From the NCBI RefSeq assembly GCF_030268965.1, contig NZ_BSSE01000014.1, forward strand, positions 163,140 to 202,723: a DNA stretch of 39,584 nucleotides. The letters run 5' to 3'. Below, piece by piece: positions 8,501 through 15,457 of the stretch. The notes under the pieces were generated by a model. It searched no databases, was not told the DNA's origin, and worked only from the letters and a program-made list of their open reading frames with translations. Numbering within the stretch: position 1 is the stretch's first letter; every line of letters starts with the position of its first letter. This stretch comes from Microtetraspora sp. NBRC 16547. Lineage in GTDB: Bacteria > Actinomycetota > Actinomycetes > Streptosporangiales > Streptosporangiaceae. Both the position numbers and the translations under genes were made by a program.

Positions 8501-8645
8501 TCCAGTCAGCCCGGTTTTCCCTCCCATCCAGCGCCGCACGGCGCAGGGACCGGGAAGCGCCCCGCCGCCTGATCGGCGCAGGATGGTGAGAAGGCGCCGC
8601 GTTCTCAGTCTGGGAAGAGCGCGAGCACCCGTGCGGAAAACCGGT

Positions 8646-8676
8646 TTGACCCTCACGTCACGGGAGGCCCCAGGGT
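8646..8676 (+). promoter_or_regulatory. ptipA-like MerR-type promoter/operator
   Basis: A -35 TTGACC (8646-8651) and a -10-like CAGGGT (8671-8676) are separated by 19 bp, the long spacer typical of MerR-activated promoters. The spacer is filled by a 17-bp dyad, CCTCACGT-C-ACGGGAGG (8651-8667), with one mismatched pair. Recalled from the Streptomyces tipA promoter, the arrangement and the CCTCACGTCACG core look the same. Predicted transcription start is about 8682-8684, leaving a short leader with a strong ribosome site before the ATG at 8699. Confidence 0.75.
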
Positions 8677-8698
8677 GGACCGCGAAAGGAGGAGAGGC

Positions 8699-9457
8699 AT
8701 GAGCTACTCGGTCGGCCAGGTGGCGGCCTTCGCCGGAGTGACGGTACGCACGCTCCACCACTACGACGAGATCGGGCTGCTGTCCCCCAGCGAGCGGACC
8801 GGCGCCGGATACCGCCGCTACAGCGAGTCGGATCTCGACCGGCTGCAGCGGGTCCTGTTCTACCGCGAGCTCGGATTCTCCCTTGAGGAGATCGCCGCCA
8901 TCCTTGACGAGCCCGGCCTGGACGCGCTGACCCATCTGCGCCGCCAGCACGAACTGCTGCGCAAGCGGATCGCCAGGCTCACCGAGATGGTGGAGGCGGT
9001 CGAGACTGCGATGGAGGCCCAGATCATGGGGATTTCCCTGACCCCGGAAGAGCGGTTCGAGGTGTTCGGCGACTTCCGGCCGGAGGAGTACGCCGAAGAG
9101 GCGAAGGAACGCTGGGGCGGCACCGACGCCTTCGAGCAGAGCCGACGCCGGACCACGGCCTACACCAAGGAGGACTGGCTGCGGATCAAGCAGGAGGCCG
9201 CCGAGGCGCTGGCCGGGTTCGCCGCCGCGTACGAGGCCGGCGTCCCGGCCGATGGCGAGCAGGTGATGGACGCCGCCGAGCGGCACCGCGCCCACATCAG
9301 CCGCTGGTTCTACGACTGCGGCTACGAGATGCACAAGGGTCTCGGAGAGCTGTACGTCAGCGACCCGAGGTTCACGGCGAACTATGAGTCCACTGCGGAG
9401 GGCCTGGCCCGATACGTCCGCGACGCCATCCACGCCAACGCCGACCGAAGGTCCTGA
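8699..9457 (+). CDS. tipA: TipAL-like thiopeptide-responsive MerR regulator
   Basis: 252 residues from the ATG at 8699, preceded by AAGGAGG; a GTG at 8675 is rejected because it lies in the -10 element. Residues 1-~75 form the MerR helix-turn-helix (VGQVAAFAGVTVRTLHHYDE). The dimerisation helix is at ~75-109, and the TipAS drug-recognition domain at 110-252 (GISLTPEERFEVFGDF, TKEDWLRIKQEA). It ends with FYDCGYEMHKGLGELYVSD, whose Cys207 corresponds to the TipAL cysteine that captures thiopeptide dehydroalanines. Family members activate their own promoter when thiostrepton-like antibiotics bind. An internal ATG at residue 110 with its own ribosome site should yield the short TipAS form. Length and organisation nearly match S. 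lividans TipAL (253). Confidence 0.93.
   Translation: MSYSVGQVAAFAGVTVRTLHHYDEIGLLSPSERTGAGYRRYSESDLDRLQRVLFYRELGFSLEEIAAILDEPGLDALTHLRRQHELLRKRIARLTEMVEAVETAMEAQIMGISLTPEERFEVFGDFRPEEYAEEAKERWGGTDAFEQSRRRTTAYTKEDWLRIKQEAAEALAGFAAAYEAGVPADGEQVMDAAERHRAHISRWFYDCGYEMHKGLGELYVSDPRFTANYESTAEGLARYVRDAIHANADRRS
9014..9028 (+). promoter_or_regulatory. Internal ribosome site and start for TipAS
   Basis: GGAGG at 9014-9018 sits eight bases before an in-frame ATG at 9026, which is codon 110 of the TipAL-like gene. In S. lividans the separate TipAS protein is known to begin at Met110. The same position and a good ribosome site here predict a free drug-binding domain (about 143 residues) that titrates thiopeptide. 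Confidence 0.65.
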
Positions 9458-9481
9458 TCCGCGCGTCTGAACCCCGGCGGC

Positions 9482-9682
9482 TGAAATGATCAGCTCCTCC
9501 TCGATGTGGGCCCGCACGACCGTGACCTGGAAGGCGTTCGCAAACGCCTCCGGCCCTCCGAACGGGTGTGCCGCGTCGACCACGCACTCCAGCTGGATCG
9601 GACACTCCGCGACACGCGGAGCCCGGACCAGATCCGCCGGCACGCGCAAAGACCAGCCGAAGCCGTATGCCCCCAGTCGCGG
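9482..9682 (-). pseudogene. Internal fragment of a flavin reductase-family protein
   Basis: Reading leftwards from about 9682, one frame has about 60 residues resembling the middle and end of actinomycete flavin reductase (DIM6/NTAB, split-barrel FMN-binding) proteins. Pieces include GFGWSLRVPADLVRAPRVAE, CPIQLECVV, FGGPEAFANAFQVTVVRAH and IEEELII. There is no start codon with a ribosome site, the frame is closed upstream by the stop at 9704-9706, and the similarity ends where the sequence meets the TipAL 3' end. Recognised by pattern, not alignment. It looks like the surviving core of a gene lost between its present neighbours. Confidence 0.55.
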
Positions 9683-9703
9683 GCATGAAGGCCAGAAGGA
9701 GCG

Positions 9704-10312
9704 CTAGGCGACAGAACCGTACGAGGGTTTGCCCACCCGCTCGTAGGTGAGGTACACGACGCCGGCGTCGGTGGCGGTCGACCCGGTGAGCTTCAGCCCA
9801 GCCGGCGTTGTTCCCTCGGAAAAGAGCCGCTTTCCCTGGCCAAGGACGACGGGGAAGACCAGCAGACGGTACTCGTCGACCAGCTCGGCCCTCTGCAGCG
9901 TACGAATGAGGTCACTGCTGCCCTGGACGAGGATCTCACCGTCGGTGCTCTGCTTGAGATCGGCGACCGTCTGAGCCGCATCGCCGACCAGGACCCGAGT
10001 GTTGCGCCACTCGGCGTTCATCGGCGTGCTCGTCGCGACGTACTTCGACATGCTGTTGATCTTGGCGCCGCCCTCCTCATCGGGCACGTTGGGCCAGTGC
10101 GAAGCGAGGATCTCATACGACCTGCGGCCCAGGAGCATGCCGTCCGCGCGGTCGAACTGCTCGCTCATGATGCGGCCGAACCCCTCATCCACGTGCGGGA
10201 CCAACCATCCGCCGTGGGGGAAATCGTGGGAGTCGTCCTCGCCGGGCCCGCCTGGCGCCTGCATGACACCGTCCAACGACACGAAGGTCGAAACCACCAG
10301 CTTGCTCGCCAT
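9704..10312 (-). CDS. dihydrofolate reductase family protein (RibD C-terminal-like)
   Basis: 202 residues. Start ASKLVVSTFVSLDGVMQAPGG with GMLLGRRSYEILASHWP, SKYVATST, the cofactor loop EILVQGSSDLIRTLQRAELVDE, and LLVFPVVLGQGKRLFSEG show the RibD_C/DHFR fold. AAAGGAG precedes the ATG at 10312. It is a different subfamily from the 5551-6093 protein: longer, with a DDSHDFPHGGW insert near residue 27. Substrate unknown. It has two hairpins upstream and a flavin-reductase remnant immediately downstream. Confidence 0.9.
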   Translation of the reverse strand: MASKLVVSTFVSLDGVMQAPGGPGEDDSHDFPHGGWLVPHVDEGFGRIMSEQFDRADGMLLGRRSYEILASHWPNVPDEEGGAKINSMSKYVATSTPMNAEWRNTRVLVGDAAQTVADLKQSTDGEILVQGSSDLIRTLQRAELVDEYRLLVFPVVLGQGKRLFSEGTTPAGLKLTGSTATDAGVVYLTYERVGKPSYGSVA

Positions 10313-10343
10313 CTGTCACTCCTTTTCTGCGGTGAGGGAAGAT

Positions 10344-10361
10344 CGGGGCCGTCCGGCCCCG
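10344..10361. terminator. GC hairpin between DHFR-like gene and hydrolase gene
   Basis: Perfect arms CGGGGCC and GGCCCCG with a four-base loop. It lies in the DHFR-like gene's upstream region and downstream of the hydrolase on the same strand, so it may act as a second, weak intrinsic terminator or a leader structure. Confidence 0.4.
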
Positions 10362-10415
10362 CTGTTTCCACGACGTCGGCTAACGAGACCTCAGACGCCG
10401 CCGGACGAGACCAGC

Positions 10416-10453
10416 CGCCGGGTGCGGGCGCGAAGATGAGCACGCACCCGGCG
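10416..10453 (-). terminator. Intrinsic-type terminator of the hydrolase gene
   Basis: Perfect 11-bp arms, CGCCGGGTGCG and CGCACCCGGCG, around a 16-base loop, starting 13 bases after the hydrolase stop on the minus strand. No U-run follows, as is usual for actinomycete terminators. Confidence 0.6.
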
Positions 10454-10466
10454 TCAACGGGAACAC

Positions 10467-11156
10467 TCACGCCGCGGCCGCGTCCAGCAGGATCCGCGCC
10501 AGCTCGCGCGGCTGGGAGAACATCGGCCAGTGGCCGGTGTCCATCTCGACCAGACGCCAGCGCTCGCTGGTCAGCAGCTCGGCCACGTCGTCGTGCGGCT
10601 TGTCGCCGTCGAGCAGGCATTTGATGTACGTCGCCGGAAGCTCGCCGAGCGGTCGTGCCAGCACGGCCGGCTCGGTCAGCGTGGCACCCGGATGTGGGGT
10701 CGAACCGCCCACGATCCGTGCGATCTGCTCGCTGGTGAGCCCCTGGCCGTCATAGCCGGCTGCGGCCAGCGGCGCCCAGAAGCCCTGGTTTTCAGCGATC
10801 GAGGCCTCCATCATGGCCTCGAAGCCGGACACGAACGACTTGCCGTCGGCCGGGACGTTGGAGTCGACGAAGACCACGCGGGCCAGCCGGTCGCCGATCC
10901 GCTCGGCCGCCTGACCGACCGGGATGCCCGAATAGCTGTGCCCGACCAGGATGACGTCGCGCAGATCGAGCCGCTCGACCTCGTCGACGATGTCCTGGAC
11001 GTGGGTCTGCTGCCCGGCCGGCACGCCCTGCTTGTCGGCGAGGCCGGACAGCGTCAACGGGTGGGTGCCGTGGCCGGCCGCACGCAGCTCCGGCACCACC
11101 TCGTCCCACGCCCACGATCCCAGCCACGCGCCTGCGACTAGTACGAATTCCGCCAT
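10467..11156 (-). CDS. alpha/beta hydrolase (methylesterase/EstC-like)
   Basis: 229 residues starting at the ATG at 11156 (AEFVLVAGAWLGSWAWDEV); a longer frame upstream is not homologous. The fold resembles plant methyl esterases and actinomycete EstC-like hydrolases. It has the AGAW oxyanion motif at residues ~8-11, nucleophile elbow VGHSYSGIP near residue 85, and catalytic His in DTGHWPMFSQP near the end. TACGTT lies six bases before the ATG, so the transcript may be leaderless. A strong hairpin follows the stop. The substrate is unknown; small ester or amide bonds are likely from family. Confidence 0.86.
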   Translation of the reverse strand: MAEFVLVAGAWLGSWAWDEVVPELRAAGHGTHPLTLSGLADKQGVPAGQQTHVQDIVDEVERLDLRDVILVGHSYSGIPVGQAAERIGDRLARVVFVDSNVPADGKSFVSGFEAMMEASIAENQGFWAPLAAAGYDGQGLTSEQIARIVGGSTPHPGATLTEPAVLARPLGELPATYIKCLLDGDKPHDDVAELLTSERWRLVEMDTGHWPMFSQPRELARILLDAAAA

Positions 11157-11220
11157 GACGGCAACGTAGCGAACGGGTCCGACAATTGATGTGCGACGGC
11201 CCGCTGCCACGCTCAGCGCC

Positions 11221-11709
11221 TCACATCGTCCCCAGCTCTCGTTCGAACCGAAGCCCCGGGCGGCCGTCCAACACGGTCTCGCCGACGGGTACGAACCCCG
11301 TGCGGGCGAGCACGGCTCGCGAACCCGCGTTGTCCAATGTCGTCGCCGCCTTCAGGGTGGTCAGGCCGTACTCGACCGCGGCCAGGGCACAGACCTGATG
11401 AACAGCGCTCGTGGCCAGGCCCCGTCCGGCGGCCGCCTCGGCGATCCGGTATCCCAGCTCGGCCGAACCGTCCGCCACATCGATCAGGTTCACGCGCCCC
11501 ACCACCCCGCCCCGGTTGTCCACGAGGACGTGGAAGTGGCACAACCCCGTGGCCTGCTCCGCGAGCAGGGCGGCGTGCCGTTCGGCGAAGCGGGCGAAAT
11601 AGTCGTCGCCGCGGTCGGGAATCGACGCAGCGAAATAGGCCCGATTCTCCTGCTCGAACGCGAGTAGAGCAGGGGCATGGTCGGGGCGGAGACGTTGGAG
11701 CTCAGGCAT
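11221..11709 (-). CDS. GNAT family N-acetyltransferase (RimJ/RimL-like)
   Basis: 162 residues. Shows the GNAT core: start LQRLRPDHAPALLAFE, beta-4 VVGRVNLIDVADGSAELGYRI, the acetyl-CoA loop AEAAAGRGLATSAV, and the C-terminal ATTLDNAGSRAVLARTGFVP typical of RimJ/RimL ribosomal or metabolite acetyltransferases. It acts in the cytoplasm with acetyl-CoA; the acceptor is unknown. It stands alone, 64 bases upstream of the hydrolase start on the same strand, and is divergent from the HAD gene with a GGATA-rich dyad between them. Confidence 0.88.
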   Translation of the reverse strand: MPELQRLRPDHAPALLAFEQENRAYFAASIPDRGDDYFARFAERHAALLAEQATGLCHFHVLVDNRGGVVGRVNLIDVADGSAELGYRIAEAAAGRGLATSAVHQVCALAAVEYGLTTLKAATTLDNAGSRAVLARTGFVPVGETVLDGRPGLRFERELGTM

Positions 11710-11775
11710 TGGATGATCCTATATCCGCTTGCCCGGGCTGCGGCGCCGATCACGCCGGATACATCCACTTAAGTC

Positions 11776-11800
11776 CGGATATCTGGTGCCGGGATATCCG
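11776..11800. promoter_or_regulatory. Inverted repeat between divergent GNAT and HAD genes
   Basis: Perfect arms CGGATATC and GATATCCG with nine bases between. A third related copy, CCGGATA, lies about 30 bases to the left. The AT-rich dyad sits in the shared 181-base promoter region and resembles an operator; no specific regulator is recognised. Confidence 0.4.
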
Positions 11801-11890
11801 ACGATGCGCGGGCGTCCCGCGAACATGGGAGAGTCACCCGGTTCACCTGCGTGAAATGCAATCGAAACACCGGCTGGCCAGGATGGCGTC

Positions 11891-12712
11891 ATGATCAGCG
11901 CGATACTGTTCGACCTCGACGAGACCCTTTTCGACCACCGCGGCGCGGTCGCCTACGCGGCGACGGCCTGGACGGAGTCGTTCTCGCCCGGGCACGAACT
12001 GTTGACAGAGGTTCCCGCACTCTGGCTGGGCCTGGAGGAGAGACACCTCCCCGCCTGGTACGCCGGGGAGTGCTCCTTCGCCGAGCAGCGCCGCAGGCGG
12101 CTCCGCGACTTCTGCCGGCGCCTCGGCCTACCCCTCCCCGCCGACCTCGACGCGGCGTACGCCGAGTTCCTCCTGCACTACGAAGCCGCCTGGACGGCCT
12201 TCCCCGACGCGGCCGAGGCGATGGACGCACTGTCCGGCCGCGGGCTGACACTCGGCGTGCTCACCAACGGCGTACCGGTCCTGCAGGAGGCCAAGCTCCG
12301 CCGCATCGGCCTGATGGACCGGCTCGACCCTGTCCTGACGCCCGACGCGCTCGGCGGCACCTTCAAACCCGCCGCCGAGTGCTACCTCGCGGCGGCGGCC
12401 AAGCTCGGCCTGCGCCCGGAGGAGATCCTCCTCGTCGGGGACAACCTCGACCTCGACGCGATCGGCCCGACGACCGTGGGCATGCACGGCGTCTGGCTCG
12501 ACCGGTACGGCACGCCGCAGCAGGCCGGCACCCGGCACGACCACGGCGACCCTCGATCCGGCACCTCCCGGCGCGTCAACCGCAGAGACGACGGCGACCC
12601 CGGCAGCACTACCGGAGACCTTCCGGGCCTGCCAGACCTCGCCAAGCCCTCCAGGCCGTGCATGCCACCGCGGATCACCTCGCTGCTCGAACTCCCCGCG
12701 CTCCTCAACTGA
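11891..12712 (+). CDS. HAD family hydrolase with a low-complexity insert
   Basis: 273 residues. HAD motif I is ILFDLDETLFDH (residues 5-16; Asp8 nucleophile, Asp10 acid/base), motif II LGVLTNG, motif III Lys in LGGTFKPAAECY, and motif IV LLVGDNLDLDAIG. The helical cap is at ~18-95. These enzymes dephosphorylate small metabolites; the substrate is unknown. After WLDRYG the usual family members go straight to a short tail. Here about 45 residues rich in Gly, Asp, Ser and Arg intervene before ITSLLELPALL. That stretch contains repeated ACGGCGACCC at DNA level and probably arose by slippage. It ends in a strong bidirectional hairpin. Confidence 0.88.
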   Translation: MISAILFDLDETLFDHRGAVAYAATAWTESFSPGHELLTEVPALWLGLEERHLPAWYAGECSFAEQRRRRLRDFCRRLGLPLPADLDAAYAEFLLHYEAAWTAFPDAAEAMDALSGRGLTLGVLTNGVPVLQEAKLRRIGLMDRLDPVLTPDALGGTFKPAAECYLAAAAKLGLRPEEILLVGDNLDLDAIGPTTVGMHGVWLDRYGTPQQAGTRHDHGDPRSGTSRRVNRRDDGDPGSTTGDLPGLPDLAKPSRPCMPPRITSLLELPALLN

Positions 12713-12780
12713 TCCCGGCCACCACAACATCGGCACCGGCCGCCGACGACGCCCCAGGACGATCCCGACCGATCCCGACC

Positions 12781-12817
12781 CCGGCCACAACCGGCGGGGC
12801 CTGCCCGCCGTGGCCGG
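12781..12817. terminator. Bidirectional terminator between convergent HAD and GNAT genes
   Basis: A two-part stem, CCGGCCA/TGGCCGG outside and CGGCGGG/CCCGCCG inside, with a four-base bulge and a five-base loop. It lies between two convergent stop codons (12712 and 12820), the expected place for a shared terminator. Confidence 0.65.
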
Positions 12818-12819
12818 CC

Positions 12820-13896
12820 TCAGCGGGTCTTGTTCGCCGCCACCCGACGGCGGGCATAGCCGAGACGCTCATAGAGCCGGACCGCCGAGTGGTTCCAGTC
12901 GTCCACCATCAGCGCGGACCGGCCGTGATCGGCGAGCAGGGCGGCCGTCACGAACCGGCACACCCGCTCGGCCAGGCCACGCCCGCGCGCCGACACGGCG
13001 GTCGCCACCCCGGCCATCAACCCCACGGCGGGCGCGGACCAGGCGTCGGCCGCGACCGCCACCAGTTCTCCGGACCCGTCCCGGATACCGGCCCAGCGGG
13101 ACACCCGCGGGATGCCCGGCACGGCATAGGAGGACGGGTTCGCCAGGGCGAGCAGCGCGCCGACCTCGGGATCGGCACTCGGCTCCAGCCACGTCGCCCC
13201 GGTACCCGCGCTTGATCCCACCTCTGATCCCACCTCTGATCGCGGCTCGGCTCCCGCCCCGGACGCCACCGGTGATCCCGGCTCCGATCCCGGCCGTGGC
13301 ACCAGGACCCGCCCGGCCTGGCCGCCGCCCTCCCCGTCTCCCACGCGGCCAAGGTCGTCGGCGTCGGCGGCGGGGGCGGCGTCATCGGCGCGGCTCGGCA
13401 ACGGCGCTGCGGGAGCGAGCGCCGCGGTGACCATCCACGAGAAGCCGACGGCCTCCGTCAGCTCCTCGATCCCGGCCGACACCGCCATCACCAGCTCGGC
13501 ATCACCGAACGGCCGGTATGTCGGCCCCGACTCGGCCAGCGCGTGCCGTACAAGCGGCAGGGCGCAGGCCGTGCTCCCCCGGATGGCAAGCCGGTCACGG
13601 CGAGAGGCACCGGGGCTGGCCACCGCCACCGCGTCACCCACAACCCACGCCCGGACTCCCGGGCGCATCCCCTGAGCCGCCCACACGATCAGGTCGTCGT
13701 CCTCACACGCGTCGACGACCTGGGCGACCGTGGTCAGCTCCCGCAGTGCCCCGCCCGGCCGCCGCGCCGTCGCGGAGCCGGCAGGCGGCGCCGCGGACGC
13801 CGTAGAAGACAGTCCGGACGTCGCGGACGCTCCAGAAGGCGCTGCCGAAGACAATGCCGAAGACAACCCGGCGGGCGGCTCAGGAGAGGGCGTCAC
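12820..13896 (-). CDS. GNAT family N-acetyltransferase, translationally coupled to purB
   Basis: 358 residues, starting at a GTG that overlaps the purB stop (GTGA). The C-terminal ~110 residues are a GNAT domain: acetyl-CoA loop ATAVSARGRGLAERVCRFVT and LMVDDWNHSAVRLYERLGY. The preceding half resembles an N-terminal GNAT-like lobe found in actinomycete homologues beside purB. The extra length comes from Ser/Ala-rich sequence at residues 1-48 and a Gly/Ser/Glu-rich linker at ~170-240, both coded by 12-bp tandem repeats (13213-13248 and 13843-13866). The acceptor is unknown; coupling to purB may only reflect operon position. Confidence 0.82.
   Translation of the reverse strand: MTPSPEPPAGLSSALSSAAPSGASATSGLSSTASAAPPAGSATARRPGGALRELTTVAQVVDACEDDDLIVWAAQGMRPGVRAWVVGDAVAVASPGASRRDRLAIRGSTACALPLVRHALAESGPTYRPFGDAELVMAVSAGIEELTEAVGFSWMVTAALAPAAPLPSRADDAAPAADADDLGRVGDGEGGGQAGRVLVPRPGSEPGSPVASGAGAEPRSEVGSEVGSSAGTGATWLEPSADPEVGALLALANPSSYAVPGIPRVSRWAGIRDGSGELVAVAADAWSAPAVGLMAGVATAVSARGRGLAERVCRFVTAALLADHGRSALMVDDWNHSAVRLYERLGYARRRVAANKTR
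13213..13248. repeat. Three 12-bp tandem repeats in the GNAT linker
   Basis: Two exact copies of TGATCCCACCTC are followed by a diverged third. On the coding (minus) strand they encode a four-residue period (Ser-Glu-Val-Gly). Being a multiple of three, copy changes keep the frame and would vary linker length. Confidence 0.8.
13843..13866. repeat. Two exact 12-bp tandem repeats at the GNAT N-terminus
   Basis: TGCCGAAGACAA occurs twice in tandem and codes for part of the Ser/Ala-rich start of the GNAT protein. It is the same repeat length as in the linker repeat. Confidence 0.75.
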
Positions 13897-15320
13897 AGAA
13901 TCGCGCCCGGCGTGTACGCGGCGGCCTCCGGATAGCGTGCCGTGATCTCCGCCACCTGGTCGACGAGCGCGGCCACCTGATCGGACGCCGCGCCGGTGAA
14001 CGAGATCCGGTCCCCAAGCAGCGCGTCGAGCCGGTCACGGTCCAGCGGGAACCGCTCGTCGGCGGCGAGCCGGTCAAGCAGCGCGTTCGCCGACCCCTGC
14101 GATCGCATCGCCAGCGCCGACGCCACCGCGTGCTCCTTGATCAGCTCATGCCCGGTCTCCCGGCCGACACCGGCGCGCACCGCCGCCATCAGCATCTTCG
14201 TCGTCCCGAGGAACGGCAGGTACCGGTCCAGCTCCGCCTCGATGACCGCCGGGAACGCCCCGAACTCGTCCAGCACGGTCAGCATCGTCTCCACCAGACC
14301 GTCGAACGCGAAGAACGCGTCCGGCAGCGCGACCCGGCGCACCACCGAGCAGGACACGTCGCCCTCGTTCCACTGGTCCCCGGCCAGCTCGCCCGCCATC
14401 GACGCGTACCCGCGCAGGATCACCGTCAGGCCGTTGACCCGCTCGCAGGAACGCGTGTTCATCTTGTGCGGCATCGCCGAGGACCCGACCTGGCCCTCCT
14501 TGAACCCCTCGGTGACCAGCTCGTGCCCGGCCATCAGCCGGATCGTCTTGGCCAGCGACGACGGCGCGGCGGCCAGCTGCACCAGCGCCGACAGCACGTC
14601 GTAGTCCAGCGACCGCGGGTACACCTGCCCCACGCTGGTGAACCGGCGGGAGAACCCGAGATGCGCCGCCACGCGGTCCTCCAGCTCCGCCAGCTTCTCC
14701 GGCGTGCCGAGCAGGTCCAGCATGTCCTGCGCGGTCCCGACCGGGCCCTTCACACCGCGCAGCGGGTACCGCTCGATCAGGTCCTCCAGCCGCCCGAACG
14801 CCACCAGCAGCTCGTCCGCCGCCGTCGCGAACCGCTTGCCCAGCGTGGTCGCCTGCGCGGCGACGTTGTGCGAACGCCCCGCCATGACCAGTTCGGCGTG
14901 CTGGGCCGCCAGCCGCGCCAGCCGGGACAGCAGCGCGACCGTCCGCGCCCGCACCAGCAGCAGGCTGTCGCGCACCTGCAACTGCTCGACGTTCTCGGTC
15001 AGGTCACGCGAGGTCATCCCCTTGTGCACCTGCTCGTGCCCCGCCAGCGCGTTGAACTCCTCGATGCGGGCCTTCACGTCGTGCCGGGTGACCCGCTCAC
15101 GCGCGGCGATCGAGGCGAGATCGACCTGCTCGACGACCTTCTCGTAGTCGGCCACCGCCTGCGCCGGCACCTCCACGCCCAGGTCGGCCTGGACCTTCAG
15201 CACAGCGAGCCACAACCGGCGCTCCAGCACCACCTTGTGCTCAGGGGACCACAGACGGGCCAGCTCCGCCGAGGCGTAGCGGGCGGCCAGGACATTGGGG
15301 ATACGCGGCTTGTCACTCAC
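13893..15320 (-). CDS. purB: adenylosuccinate lyase
   Basis: 475 residues. Cleaves succinyl groups from SAICAR and adenylosuccinate, steps 8 and 12 of purine/AMP synthesis, as a cytoplasmic tetramer. The superfamily signature SSAMPHKMN is near residue 285. Other family marks are KGMTSRDLTEN (~100), GRSHNVAAQATTLGKRFA (~148) and the C-terminal RISFTGAASDQVAALVD. The start MSDKPRIPNVLAARYAS is well conserved in actinomycete PurB. It is the one clear housekeeping gene in the window. Its stop overlaps the start of a GNAT gene (GTGA), so the two are cotranscribed. A long perfect hairpin at 15348-15397 separates it from the upstream RND pump gene on the same strand. Confidence 0.96.
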   Translation of the reverse strand: MSDKPRIPNVLAARYASAELARLWSPEHKVVLERRLWLAVLKVQADLGVEVPAQAVADYEKVVEQVDLASIAARERVTRHDVKARIEEFNALAGHEQVHKGMTSRDLTENVEQLQVRDSLLLVRARTVALLSRLARLAAQHAELVMAGRSHNVAAQATTLGKRFATAADELLVAFGRLEDLIERYPLRGVKGPVGTAQDMLDLLGTPEKLAELEDRVAAHLGFSRRFTSVGQVYPRSLDYDVLSALVQLAAAPSSLAKTIRLMAGHELVTEGFKEGQVGSSAMPHKMNTRSCERVNGLTVILRGYASMAGELAGDQWNEGDVSCSVVRRVALPDAFFAFDGLVETMLTVLDEFGAFPAVIEAELDRYLPFLGTTKMLMAAVRAGVGRETGHELIKEHAVASALAMRSQGSANALLDRLAADERFPLDRDRLDALLGDRISFTGAASDQVAALVDQVAEITARYPEAAAYTPGAIL

Positions 15321-15347
15321 GTTGCCTCAGTTTATTGAGTCCGCCCC

Positions 15348-15397
15348 GGTACGGCTCGCGCCGGTCCCCCCATAGGAGAACCGGCGCGAGCCGTACC
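15348..15397 (-). terminator. Perfect 18-bp inverted repeat: terminator of the RND pump gene
   Basis: Arms 15348-15365 and 15380-15397 are exact reverse complements (GGTACGGCTCGCGCCGGT and its complement) around a 14-base loop. It begins 60 bases after the RND stop on the minus strand and ends 27 bases before purB. It lacks a U-run. It should insulate purB from pump transcription; a role as purB leader structure is possible. Confidence 0.65.
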
Positions 15398-15457
15398 CTT
15401 TCGCAACCGCTGCTCCGGCCGCGACTTCGGCCGCGTATCCGGCCGTTACGTCCACCG

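Noticed and set aside
8675-8698. Upstream GTG start for the TipAL-like gene
   Set aside because: It lies inside the predicted -10 element and upstream of a strong ribosome site that serves the ATG at 8699.
13854-15338. A 494-codon open frame on the + strand
   Set aside because: Antisense of purB, which is certain; composition artefact.
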